NCBI GenBank assembly: GCA_024220505.1
Contig: JAKZZE010000026.1
Location: forward strand, 62,001-126,000
Length of the DNA: 64,000 nt
Direction of reading: 5' to 3'
From: Rhizopus arrhizus
Lineage: Eukaryota; Mucoromycota; Mucoromycetes; Mucorales; Rhizopodaceae
The stretch's first letter is position 1, and each line of letters begins with the position of its first letter. Positions 1 to 12,508 of the stretch are shown here, piece after piece. The position numbers and the translations under genes were made by a program. The notes beneath the pieces were generated by a model. It searched no databases. It was not told the origin of the DNA and was given only the letters and a program-made list of their open reading frames with translations.

Positions 1-531
<531 letters not shown>

Positions 532-2379
532 GAGGAAGAAGAAAAGAAAGTAAAGTTTTTTTAAAAAAACAAAAAAACAAATGTTAATAATGCGCTATTA
601 AAAAATGAGGGGATTGTTGTACGTTGAAAGGATTTTTTTTTTCTGTTCTTTTATTTTTATTTTTATACGTTCAATAAACAGACGGCTTTACTCTGCTGGA
701 ATCTGTTGGCAGTGAACTCTATGTTTTTATGCTCATGAACATAAAAGGTATGATCTTGAGTTGGCTCAATGGAACACTGCCAAAAAGTCTGCCATCAAGT
801 TTTCAAAACTCCGAAATGCATGATTGGTGCATAGCATTCAATTCCTCATCAGTAAAACAGAAGCTTGAGTGATGTAAAAAAGTTTTGTACAGCAAATCTT
901 GCGGGTATTTTTTTTTTTTACAAAAGGAACATGGTAACCATATACCTTTTAAAGCACTTTATAGTTTGTTGTTATGCTGTTGACCAAGCTTTATGTTTGA
1001 TTGGGTATATGAATTAAATTATTCTGCATAGACACATCACTACTTTAGAATACGTTAAGCACTCTTTATTAGACTCAAGCTGGGCTTTTATGATGAAAAT
1101 ATAGGCTTTATGGATAGCTTGCTACTTTCACCATCCTATCTATGATCAGTATAACACAAAGCATCATCTTTCAGAAGTTCATAGTCAATAAGCATATTAT
1201 TGAATAACCAACCATACCCGTTCCAGCTCAAAATAATAACATGTACGCTATTGTCCAAAAGAACAAATGTTCCAAGGTTGCAAGCGAGGTATTGACTCCA
1301 TGTCTCTATCGTGGTATCTTGTCGTATTCCTTTTCAACAGCGCATCTTACTTTAGAAAGGCGCTTTAGTTTACATAAAGAATGCAGTACTTTAATTCTAT
1401 CGATGTTTGGAATCTAAAGTATGCATCGGTTCAGATCGGTAGATCAAATACCGCTGCTGTCAAGAGAAGAAAAAACGATGCTTATCGATTGCGAGTGCTG
1501 TGACTAATAATTCAATATTCACCAGCGATCAGTACATTTTGACTTTAATAATGGCCAATGTCAAGCTCGATTTTGCTGACTCTAGTAACAAGCACTTTGT
1601 AGAAAGAAGAGTACAGTCGGACCCTTTTGGGTTCTTTTAAAACTATAAACTCTTTGTTGGTGTGATGTGGTCAGTTGAATGAACCTTGGCTTTGTGTTGC
1701 TACTTGTAAAGGCTTGTGGAGTTGAGCTGCACCTGAAATCAGATACTGGCTACAGGAATTTTGCAACTCAAACATGAAAGATAGGTACCAGTGGAACATT
1801 TGTATAATCTAATGATGTCTGATTCCAAAAGGACAGAGCTCATGAAGCTTGGTATCACACAATCAACGACAATTCCAGTACTTTGGCTCGTGTATTTCAT
1901 TCTACGTGAGCCCTTTTTTTTTTAAATTGAAGATACAGCAAGGAGAGACAAGACAGACTTGTTGCGTGAAAAAGTTGTTTTGTCTTCTGATTTGATGCAC
2001 TGGTGTCTGTCTGAGTGATTGCTTTTGATCAATGCAAAAATGAAACTGAAAAGGTAAAATTTGTGTCTTGAAGGAGAAAGAAGAGTAGGTTATTGTCAGT
2101 TTCACCAACTGGAAATTCTGTCCCATAAATACAATTACCTTTGGATTCCACTCCTACTTGATATAGTTTCGTTTTCGATAGGATTTGGCAGCAAAGCGTA
2201 CTTTTATCACAGCATCTCCAGGATCATACTGGTCTATTAGGCTTTAATCATGCTTTCCTCAAGTATTATTATGCAGGCTCTAGTCATTGTATATTTTGGC
2301 TTCATGAAAAGAGACTCTACTATAAGAATGTACACTATGTATTGCTATATCAATTCCACACTCAAGTCCTTGTTTCATC

Positions 2380-2382
<3 letters not shown>
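532..2382. other. No recognisable gene; 3' flank of Arf then decayed sequence
   Basis: After a short A/T-rich 3' flank there is about 1.8 kb with no sustained frame. Fragmentary frames of 20-40 codons occur (for example around 1260-1480), which suggests decayed coding or transposon DNA, but no family could be recognised on either strand. Confidence 0.5.

Positions 2383-2417
<35 letters not shown>
2383..2417 (+). repeat. Poly(A) tract, 35 bp
   Basis: Uninterrupted run of 35 A. It could be a retroposition tail on decayed sequence to its left, but no flanking duplication could be defined. Confidence 0.9.
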
Positions 2418-2419
<2 letters not shown>

Positions 2420-3567
2420 TCTTCAATAGTTGATATCGTTTCCGATAAAGTGTCTTTGTCTACAGTTTTCTCTACTCTTTAAAAATTCACTTCTAAATCC
2501 ATCAAACCTGTATCGCATTGCTCTAATGATCGATTCTTCAAAGAGAACCGCAGGATCTTTTTGACAATTTCTGCTGAAAAACATCAGTTGTTTCCTTCTT
2601 CCTCTTTCAAACGCTTGAGACCTTTAAAGGCTAAAGGCTTTATGGTAAGCTATTTTCCATCCTTGCCTAGTTCTTTCCTTGTATTGCATTGATAGGTTAC
2701 CAGTCATCTGATTTTTTAAGGACACTAAACACATCTTTCCATATCCTCTATTGTTAGTAAGATATTTAAAGCCTTGATGAATGTCTGTTGTGGCTGTTCG
2801 TCACTTGACTTGTCCTTTACAATAGACTTCAGTCGTCTGGTGTGCATCCCACTCTGTATTTTTTGAGTTTGAGGAGATAACCTTGTTCACTGTCTCTGAT
2901 TGGGTCCATTTTTAACTTGGCTTTGCTGTCTTTTCTAAAATTTGTTTGGGCCAATCTTTGAGTAACGCTGTGAAAGAATTGTCCAGTGCTCCTGTTTATT
3001 CTGGTTGATCTCCTTCTTTGTTCCACAAGTGCATTTTCTCTGATTTCTTTGGGTTTTTTTAGTACCAGGGCCCTTAAACTTCTTATCAACGTTTCAGAGC
3101 ATTTGATCAGGGACCGCTTGTTCTGTTCATTAAAGCATGTGAAGATCTATTCTGGTAATATATTTTCTAGATCAATGCTAAAATTTTAGGAAATGTCCAA
3201 ACTAGGATGGAATCACTGTTCCACAAACAGGTTTTTTTTTTTTTATTTATGTTATTGATATCTGAGAATAAAACGCGACTTGAGAGTCTATATTTATAAA
3301 GTCAAAGTGAAGCTAGTGGCAATTGTGTTGGTTATGAGATACAATTTGTTTTTGAATTTTTTTGAAAATTAGTATCAAGGACACTGTATGAGTGTTCTTT
3401 ATTCTACTAGAACCAAACTTTGGTTTCATGTCGCATGATCAGTGTGACTGCATTTGCCTCATGCTTTATTGTTGTTCCTTTCTAAATTTTTTTTTTTCTT
3501 TCCTTTTTTTGTTCCAGCTGAAGATCTTTGTCAACAGTTTCACAACTGAGAAACGTTAGTCTGAAAC
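2418..3567. other. Intergenic, fragmentary ORFs only
   Basis: Holds short open stretches (about 2820-3190 on both strands) without recognisable motifs and with overlapping frames, so none is called a gene. The last part, around 3490-3517, is pyrimidine-rich and lies just upstream of the SUMO protease start, so it may belong to that promoter or to an unseen 5' intron. Confidence 0.4.
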
Positions 3568-5997
3568 ATGAGAAAAGCAGTAACTATTTTTAAAAGAAAA
3601 ACAATGGACATTCTTTTAATTCTTTTGATTTTGTAGTTTACTAAAAAGTCCTCACGTATTGGAATACCTATTGAAATTCCCTCAGCTCCAGTAAGCGTTT
3701 CTTTTTTAAAAGAAAAAAAAAAAAACACGTAACTAAGACAACAATAACACCTTCTTTTATAGCATTCACCACCAAGAATTAAACAAACTTATAACAGAAG
3801 ACAAAAGAAGAAAATTGAAGAGATGCGTCAAAAATCAGCAAACTCATCCAATTCGCCTATTTCACTTGAACCCACTGTATCTAGAAAGCGTAACTTTGAC
3901 GATGTAAAAAGAAATCAATAGCTTTGTTTATTATATTGTTCTGATCTCTTTTCCCTTTCATTCTACAGCTTGATGACAGCGATAACAATAATGATACAAG
4001 CAGTACTTTTTTCAAGCCCATTAACAGAATCAAAGAAAAGATTCGCTCACTTGCTAAGCCCAAGGTAAAAGACATTTTGTTATGTAGCATTTGGTGAAAA
4101 AATAATTCACACGTCCTTTTTTTAAAAAAAAAAAGTCTTCATCCAGTCAACACATTACGATTGATTTAGCCACAGACAGTGGTGAAAATGAAGATGTAGG
4201 AGAGTCAACAACAAGTCTCCCTGAACAGCACATTAAGCGTAGAAGATTCAAGCAACAACGACAAGATAATGTTGTTATCGCGATTGAAAAATTGGATGAT
4301 AAAGAACCACTTTTAAATGAAAGAACGTGCAACAAAAGCCAAGAGACATATGAAATATTTGATGATTCATCAGATGAAGAAAAGCGCATCCGTAAAAGAA
4401 AAGCAGCTGAATTATCTGATAATCTTTTGGACGAAGAGGTTTCTTTTGTGGAGAAGAAAGCAGACCAAATGTCATCAAACAAAGAAAAGTGCAGTCGCCA
4501 AAGAAAAGCAGCTAAACTATCTGACAAAGAGGTTTCTTTTGAGGAACAGAGAGCATACCAAATGTCACTAAACAAAGAAAAGTGCACCCGCAAAAGAAAA
4601 GCAGATGAACTATCTGACGAAGAGATTTCTTTTGAGGAAAAGAGAGCAAATCAAATACCATCAAACAAAGAACCCCTCAGAAAAAAGCTAAATTCCTCTA
4701 ATGATTCTTTTAATAAAAAGGCTGTTGTCAAAAAGAGTTACAAGGCTTCAGAAAGCTCTTCAGATGAAGAACACGATCAATTGTCAGAAGAATACAACGA
4801 ACAAGAATATACCCCAAGCGCCGTTTCAATAATGAAGCCTAGTATGTCATCCATCTCATCCCACATGAAATATAAAGATAAACAAATGAGCAAGCCATCC
4901 TATACCCAAAATATTATTTCCAAGATGAAGCCAAGCTCATTCTCTATTCATCCACCCTCAAGGACGGCTCAAGATGAACGCGTCAAAACCTTCAAACCAT
5001 CCAGTCCCTCCAAACTTCTTTCTCGACTTCGACAAAGAACTTCTATACCATCTGAAGAGACAGAGACCAAAGAAGCAGTTGAAGATTATTTATTAAAGGA
5101 GAAAGATACAAAGTTTTTTGGAAAGGATAAACATATATTAATGTACCCATTCACTACCTCAAAACAACACTCAGTGTATTGGGGAGATATTGAACGATTA
5201 AAAAAAGATCGATTCTTGAACGACACAATAATTAATATCTATCCAAGGATCTGGCAAGACGAATACCCCAACAATAAAATATATGTATATACCTCCTTTT
5301 TCTTTACTAAATTGAAAGAATGTAAAACACCTGAAGAACTCTCAAACTTGTCAAGATGGACACAAGGCGTAAATCTTTTTGAAAAAGATTTGTTGATTAT
5401 TCCCGTGGCAGAGCACAGTCATTGGTTTTTGGTCCTAGTGGCCAACCCTGGTGCCTGTATTGGCTCATCTACTATCACAGATAATCATTTTGAAAATGGA
5501 AAGCTTGATAAACAAAAGTAAGTAGCATGGATCGTTTGATCCACTGACTTTTTTCAACTCATTCAATATCCATTTAGGTCATATATCATGGTCATTGACT
5601 CTCTCGGAGGCACCCAGCGTCATGTTCGTGAATCGATCACAAAGTACTTGAAGGCTGAAGCAAAGAAGAAGTACAACATTGAAGAAAGCAGCTTTATTGC
5701 CCCACAGTTTGTCCGAGTTGAGTCCCCTATTCAAGACAATCATTATGATTGTGGGGTATACTGTCTGTATACCATAAAACAAATCTATGAAAATAACATG
5801 AAGATAATGTCGCAAATATACCAAAAGAAGAGTATTGTAAGTTTTTTTATATATATTTCACAGTTATTTATGTTCTGACTTGTCAATGCATTTAGCTCGA
5901 TAACGAACAAGGTGAAGCGGCTAAAAAATTTCGTGTTATTTTGTATAAATACATGGCTGGCAAGGTAAAGGAATATGAAAAATTCAAATCCTCGTAA
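3568..5997 (+). CDS. Ulp2/SENP6-7-like SUMO-specific cysteine protease, 7 exons
   Basis: C48-family protease predicted to remove SUMO from nuclear proteins. Proposed exons are 3568-3579, 3637-3690, 3763-3903, 3969-4064, 4136-5517, 5578-5836 and 5896-5997; they sum to 2046 nt (681 aa) and keep one frame. The tiny first exon (MRKA) was chosen because its GTAACT donor restores phase 0 into exon 2; an earlier start is possible. The N-terminal part is basic, Ser/Glu-rich and disordered with KRKR-type nuclear signals. The protease domain spans about residues 430-680: FLNDTIINIY entry motif, catalytic His530 in HSHWF, Asp569 in VIDSLGG, oxyanion Gln614 and Cys620 in DCGVYCL. All triad residues are present. 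The long separation of domain start and His-Asp blocks fits Ulp2/SENP6-7 better than Ulp1; that subfamily call is inferred. Confidence 0.9.
4388..4673 (+). repeat. Three imperfect tandem repeats inside the SUMO protease
   Basis: Residues about 186-280 hold three copies of a unit of about 30-34 aa, each with a KRKA(A/D)xLSD block, an acidic EExSFxE(K/Q) block and a QMSxNKEK spacer. The unit mixes a basic nuclear-signal-like patch with an acidic patch. The DNA copies are visibly related but diverged, so this is an old in-frame tandem duplication rather than a fresh microsatellite. Confidence 0.8.
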
Positions 5998-6057
5998 AAC
6001 GTCATGTTATTTGTGTGAATCTATAAGCTTAATATGTATAAAAATATAAAAAAACTA

Positions 6058-6175
6058 TTTTTTTTTTTTTATGGAGCCAAAGCTCAAGTTTATTGATGTG
6101 ACGATAGGATCAAGTCATTATCATTGTTTTTGAGTTTTTAAATTAAGAGTATAGACAATATTTTGTTTGTTTTTT
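6058..6175 (-). mobile_element. Severely truncated LINE 3' tail
   Basis: On the + strand a T13 run is followed by ATGGAGCCAAAGCTCAAGTT and TTATTGATGT. This resembles the T-run plus AAGGAGCCGGAGCTCAAG found at the 3' end of the LINE at 54832. Read on the minus strand it is a LINE 3' UTR with poly(A). It lies within 100 bp of the SUMO protease stop codon, so the gene may use it as 3' flank. The call is based on this short similarity only. Confidence 0.5.
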
Positions 6176-6416
6176 TTGGTTGAGATGTGAATGAGTAACA
6201 AAAGCTGTCATTAGTAATTTAGACTAATCCTAGCTTGGTAAAAACTCTATACATATTAAAAAAAAAGAGGTAATTTGGTTCATGGATTGACAAAAGCTTT
6301 TCAGCCAAGTATCACATATAACAATAATCATGCAAACAGCTATTGTTTATACCTCATTTTGTATCACGGAATACAAATCATAAGCTACGTTTTAAAGTTT
6401 GAAAAAGTGGAGAAAG

Positions 6417-6470
6417 AAAGAAGGGAGAGAAGGGAGAGAAGGGAGAGAAGGGAGAGAAAGAGAGAGGGGA
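6417..6470 (+). repeat. 10-bp minisatellite (GAAGGGAGAG-type)
   Basis: Four to five near-perfect copies of a 10-bp purine unit inside R1 copy 1. The matching place in R1 copy 2 (about 48996-49047) has diverged, shorter purine repeats, so the array changes between copies. Confidence 0.8.
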
Positions 6471-6696
6471 GAATACTATGAATATGAGCTTATTACAGAA
6501 CAAAAAAAAAAGATTAACAAATAACTTTCTTTTGTTTTTCTCAACTGTAATACTTTCAAAAATGAACAATAAGGATTTATGAGTTAAGCGTAGATCTGAA
6601 TGATATTGATCTGTTTCACAATCATATGAAGCGTTGTATTACGCATCATACCTACTTTTATTATGAATGTAAAGACGTATCTCTTCTTTAATTGTG

Positions 6697-6733
<37 letters not shown>

Positions 6734-8673
6734 TTTACTCATTAACAATTCTAAGTCCCGGTTACCCATGAAAGGAACGGCAATTAAGGAATGACGCCCC
6801 ACATTTTTATTTGCTCATCTCTTTCACATGAAGTTGTCATGATTTCAAACACCTACAGTCAATCAAATAGGCTGTACTCTTTGCTATTATCCCCTTTTGA
6901 AATTCAAAACCATTTCTTATTTCATATAAAAAGCTTCATAATTCCTTTGTGGCATTTAACTTTATAAAAGATAGTAAAAGTAAAAGAGAGAGAGAGAAAT
7001 ATAAAGGATCGACCTCTGTGTGTAACTTGCTATGTGAAAAAAAAAAAAAAGGTTATTTTTAGAGAAAATAAACAAAGCAATCTGGTAATATAGTCCTGAA
7101 GACTATTTGATTAGTATTGATAATCATTCTATTAGTATCGACTTTCTTGAGGTACAGCAATAGACTTTATATAAAAAAAAGTAAACTTTGTATAGTTTAT
7201 TGTTTAGCAAGCTTTACACAAAAACGGGATTTCTTGTGTCACTCTCTTTAGGCTAAATGAAAAAAAATAAATAAAAAAAAAACAACAGAAGCAAGCTTAA
7301 CTCATGCATTGTCAATGAATGATTCCATCAAATACATTTCAAAAGAAAAAAAGATAAGGTGACCTTTACCCTTTTTGCTTATATTCAACCACTCCTGTAA
7401 TGGTTCTATTGAAAAGTATGACATGATTTTAAAAGAATAAAATAAAGCCAGGCTATCTATAGGAAAGAGTCCAAAGTTCTTTTAAAAGCATACAGAACAA
7501 AAAGATATAATGTTCAAGTATCCTAACGGACACTGATGGCGTTTGTCTCTACTCTCTACAACTGCCTCATCGAATACTAGGTGAGAATTCATCTTAATTT
7601 GTGCACTATATTTTCTTTTGAAGTATTACAGATGGTTTGCAACAAAAAGTAAATTTTGCTTTACTGTGTAATGATCTTATGGCTTGGACAATCTGACTAT
7701 TTTTTTTTTCTTCGGCTTTGATGACTCAGTTATTTAATACATTGTTCATCATAGCTAGCAATGCTGGTATCAATTCTATTTGTGTATACAAACATAGATA
7801 TAGCATCACAAATTGGGTATATGCTACCATCTGCTTATTTATATACGAAATAACATTATCTCCATTCTGATCAATGAGATATGCCATCTATTTTGTATTA
7901 AGCATATACCATCCACTGTCAAAATATGGCTATCAATGCCAATCGATCAATTAGTGATATTTTTTTTCTATTAAGGGTGGCTGTTGTATTTATTTGGGTG
8001 ATCTATTATGTTTTTATAAACCCATAAAAAAAGAGGACGATTCTAACTTGGCTCATAATAAACTAGTCAATGTCTATCTAGACAAAGATAACCTTCTAGT
8101 CGACATGCACCATCATCATCTGCATTGCGGAAAGTGATTATGATTCATTGTTCCTTGTTCTTTCTTTCCTTTTCTTTCTTTTCATTTTGTTTCTTATAAA
8201 CATCACTAGACTTATCAATGCAAAGTTAATGTACGCTTGTATAGATTCTACAAGATGGATTCTTCTTTCTTCTTCTCTCTTCTTCTTTTTGACTAATCAT
8301 CATGTCCAGTACTCTTTGTCAAGTCAATAGCTTTATGGGACAAAGGGAGAGGGCTTACAAGATGATATTAGTATGATTAGCATCTATATATGTGTACTGA
8401 TGCTTACTACATTATTCTCTTGGTCAATACAACATGAAGGAACCAAGAGGATATTGTATGATAGCTTACTGTAATGGATAAGAAGAAACTACAGACGTAT
8501 TAGATACTAAATGGCATATAGGTTATCCTGATAGAGTGCAAAATCAGTCCAAGGTAAGCATGTTCATTTAGAGATAGTATCCCACTATTGAGCTTACATT
8601 AAGAGATATGAAATTCATGGCTGTAGGACCAGGTATAGTCATCAAAGAAGGTGAAGAGAAAAAAGAAAAAAAA

Positions 8674-8705
<32 letters not shown>

Positions 8706-9240
8706 AAAAGATCCGATAGAACGGCAACAATCGTTGAATAGAGGAACCTGTGGAAGCTAGTTATCTAATGGCATATCCAAATTTTCAAAGGTAGAGCAAA
8801 GCCAAGACTACTGTCTATTATCAATCCTTTGATTCTCTCTTGTATGCTTTGCAAAGTGTTCCAAGTCGATAGACTGTATAAAGTAAATGTATTAGAAACA
8901 TTAAACAAGATAAAAGAATTTACATGGATATGATTTGGTACCCTACATGGATTTTTCATTGCAGGTCAAGCTTGACAAGATACTTACAAGAACAAGGCGT
9001 CAACTTGATCGTTTGCTTCAAGGCATGATCATAGCAAAAATGTTAAATATGATCAGAAGCAACATGAAGCGATCATGGAATTAAATATCTGTATCAAGGT
9101 GTTAGTATATTTACACCAGTATTTCATAATGTAAATAAAACGTTTGCCTCACAAAAGTATCACCAGCAAAATATATATATATACATATACTTGGATCTTT
9201 TTTTCTCCTTTCTCTTCCTTCAAGAAAAAAGAAAATCAGT

Positions 9241-9443
9241 GGAATGGATGGTCCAACAATTACGAAAGAGTTCTGTTCACTGAAGACTATTCACTGTCTG
9301 CGTTGAAACGATCAGCAGAAGATCTCCTCTATTCCGGAGGAGACACCCCTTTCCGTATACAGACGCACATGGTCATGGCTGTATCGGATTCACATTTCAA
9401 GAGGCTGAGCTTACGTGAGCCAACAGATCATCAGTCCATTCTG
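9241..9443 (+). other. Conserved coding-like core of R1 (copy 1)
   Basis: An open frame including DLLYSGGDTPFRIQTH and DSHFKRLSLREP is preserved in all three R1 copies (also 39541-39762 and 51762-51981), more strongly than flanking R1 sequence. In this copy a G is missing near 9443 (CTGGTAACC instead of CTGGGTAACC), which shifts the frame. No known domain was recognised. It may be an exon of a lost R1 protein or merely a younger segment. Confidence 0.45.
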
Positions 9444-10836
9444 GTAACCCACAGGAGATCTTTTTTTTTCTTTTTAGAAAATGAAGAGAAAAAAGAACCA
9501 AAGCATATCAAGAGGAGAGAGATGGAGAGAAAATACAATTGATAAAACAACCAATACAAGGTTATTACAGGAAGGAACATGGCAGCGGCAGATACAGAGA
9601 TAGAGACAAAGAGAAAGAGCAGGAAAAAGACACAGGCATTTCATATGTTATAGAATAAACTACCGTTTGAACTTTAGATTGATACAAGACTAGAACACAA
9701 TCCTTAAGAGCTTGAAGGCGTTATGAATGATATATTTATGAGCGTGACACAAGAAAGTTGAAGAAAAAAGAAAGCCAATGATGATGATGATAAGCTTGAA
9801 TCACCAGCCAAGTTAGGCAAACAAGAAATTTGAATGTTAAGTAATTGATTGTAACCAAGGTGGTAGTAGTCATCTTCAATGTAGGTCAACTTATAAAAGC
9901 AAGAAAACGGTAGAACAGATTTGGAAGCTTTTCTTCTTGCATCAGTCAAGTTAAAGAGATAATAGACAGATGTAGAGCATGGCTTGTATATCAAGAGGTA
10001 TTTGAGTGATAGTATTGATAAGCCATAGCTTGAGAAAAAGAATAAAATGTAGGAAATTGAAGGCTTAAAAATGTATGCGTTCCTAATTGTGTTTGTTTAT
10101 CCCTCTTTTTTCATTAAATAAACCTTTTATCTTTATTCACTAAGTTCTTGTTTATAAGCCTTCTTTTGCTTTTACGATTTCAATTCAAAGGAAGCCTATT
10201 CAACTGTTATCATTGTCGAATCATAAACTATGTATGATCCTATACTAAATGCTCTTTCTTTATCTTCTTTGAACGGATCCATATGGATGACAGTGAGCCA
10301 ATAAGATAAAGAGCGCATACGGTATTTATTTCCTATTTCATGTAACTTCTCTTTTTTCTTATATCAACCTTGCTTTATACCTAACCTTACGAATCCTAAA
10401 AAGAGTAAGGGGGCTTTCTTTGATATGCTTTTTTTTGTAACTTGATAGAAAGAAATATCTGCTTTGAAGGGTTGAGTAGTGAGCTTTCTTTCGAAGCCTA
10501 TATATTTTCTCTCCATCCTTTCTTGTTAACAAGGCTATTTTATATTGTATGCGTTTCATGAATGTATTTGGGGTAAGGGAAGGATATATGACACTAACCG
10601 GACTTGAGCATGTATCCGAATATGATAATAGAATGTAAATTGTTCATCACCTTATACACAAGTCTAAATTACATATGCCTATACAATAAAAAAAATGAAT
10701 TCGGGGGTCTTTTAAAAAAGGATAGAAAGTATTTTAGTCTATTCAGTAAGGCAGTTATGCTTTATTGTGTATAGTTTATTATAAGGCATTTTTTATCGTT
10801 CCATGATTTTAAGTTTTACATGACCCCTCTCACCAA

Positions 10837-12090
10837 CGATATTTTTATTTTTAACTTGGCCTTTTTGTATATATCGTCACTTGGACAATTTTTTGAAAAA
10901 GGTGGTTGAATCTTAGATAAAACTTGATCTCTTTTTGAGAATATACTTTTTTTTAGGATTTAGTGTAGCATTGTTACAAATTTTACAATGTAATTTGTAC
11001 ATACAAACGACAAATTAATGGGACATTCGTTCCTGAAAATAATGTAGTTTGATCCAGAAAAGGAAATCGAATGGCTCATTTGTTTTGAAAACAAATTGGT
11101 CAAAAAAAAAATGGAAGGATAGCAATGTAGCTAAATAAGTCATATATTTAAACGGTTGTCAAATTGATTTACGAAATGCTGAATGAACTTATGAAGATGC
11201 TCTACAGGTGTCGCTTCACTGGCCTCAGTAATCCGGTTTATGCTATTTGCACTCTATTTCATACACCGATTCTATGTTTAAGTACGTTAAGTGACGTAGG
11301 CAGAAAACGTAAATCCTTTTAAATCTTTTTAATTTTTTTTTTTTTTTTTTCTTCTTCACTCTGCTGGAAGCTTCTACATAGCGATTTGCCGTAAGTCTGT
11401 GGGGATGCGGCCCGTGGAAAGCGGATGGCTTAGTCTGAGCTTGGTAATGTGGTCTTGAAGTTATCTTGCAAAAGGGACATTGGTAAAGGGGTCGGGCGAT
11501 ACTATCAAACGCTCCTTGACATGAGCTTAGATAACTTACCACAGTTATTTTTGCAAATACGTAAAAGTAAATGCCCCTCACTTTTTTTTGGGATTAGTTA
11601 AACTTCTACCTTCTCGTGGTTAATCCTGTTAATCATTATAACTAATCAGTTATTTTGAGAACTAAACGAAGTTTTTGTTGTTTTACATTAATATAAGCTA
11701 TTAATAAAGGTTTTTATTTTACACTAGTATAAGCTATAAATAAAGGTTTTTGTAAATTCAAGTAATACGTTTTCTCAAAATGTGTGATTATTAAGATTTG
11801 TCTGAGATCTTATGATTCTCTTGGTGGGTAACAATGTTATTGACAACAAGGATAACTGAGCGAACTAGGAATCCCTTTGTAAATCTCTTTTAATTATAGA
11901 GCTTGATATATGTACGCTATAATCGAGATTACATGTACACCAGATTACTGACGCTAGAAATTCAACACCATTCGTTACTTCAAGATCTTCTTTGAATAAT
12001 AATTTTCGTCAGTAATAAGTGTGATGGTGGCTATGATTAAATCCTTAAAAAGGGGCATAACATCGTATTCAAACAAGCCGGAAGAGGAAA
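10837..12090 (+). other. 1.25-kb segment present only in copy 1 of the R1/F-box duplication
   Basis: In copy 2 the R1 end (53790) abuts the F-box locus directly, whereas here 1254 bp intervene. It is either an insertion or was lost from copy 2. Part of it (10878-11215) resembles 62063-62360 in the large inverted repeat. A GC-richer stretch (11350-11560) follows a T-run and includes a short minus-strand frame with CPFC. No gene is called. Confidence 0.6.
11672..11750 (+). repeat. Tandem duplication of a ~37-bp unit
   Basis: Two adjacent imperfect copies of a unit running from TTTTTRTTTTACA through TATAAGCTAT to AATAAAGG. It is intergenic, with no coding frame. Confidence 0.75.
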
Positions 12091-12508
12091 GGTATACAAA
12101 GTGGATAATAATGGTAGCTCTTTTTCTTTTTGTGGGATCAAATGAGAGCAACGATAATTTGCTAGAAATCGAAAAGCATTTTAAAAAAAGAATTTGTGAA
12201 TGGTACCCCTTATTTTACTTTCAAAGCTAAAAAGCAATAGTAAAAGACTTTTCAAACGCTTTGGGGGATATCTCCCTGCAAAAAGATACTATCAGCTCTA
12301 GAGAAAAGAGGATACGCACATGATTATCTTTTAAGCCACGCTGTTTTCCTTAGTAAGGTCCAAGTGCATGACTCTCTTTGTTATGCCGATCACTAACATG
12401 CATTGTAATGGTGGTACATTATCCCTCAATACTTTTGTTTTGTTTTGACTGTTGCCCTCTCTCTTCCCCTTCTTCTTTCTTTCTTTATTTCTCTTTATCT
12501 TGATTAAA

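Larger units (their letters stand above)
6232..10836 (+). repeat. Long repeat R1, copy 1 (full)
   Basis: About 4.6 kb that matches 48787-53790 almost throughout in direct orientation, from AGCTTGGTAAAAACTC to TGACCCCTCTCACCAA. It contains no long intact gene, but includes a conserved coding-like core near 9241-9443, exon-like pieces ending in GTAAG donors (8541-8561) and a variable A-rich tract at 8663-8709. Compared with the other copies it lacks the 12-bp minisatellite. No terminal inverted repeat, LTR or target duplication could be defined, so the class of element is unknown; the segmental duplication with the neighbouring F-box-like locus suggests it moved as part of a larger block. Confidence 0.88.

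Noticed and set aside
11350..11560. Structural RNA (SRP or RNase P) in the GC-richer stretch
   Set aside because: No conserved SRP or RNase P core motif could be found on either strand.
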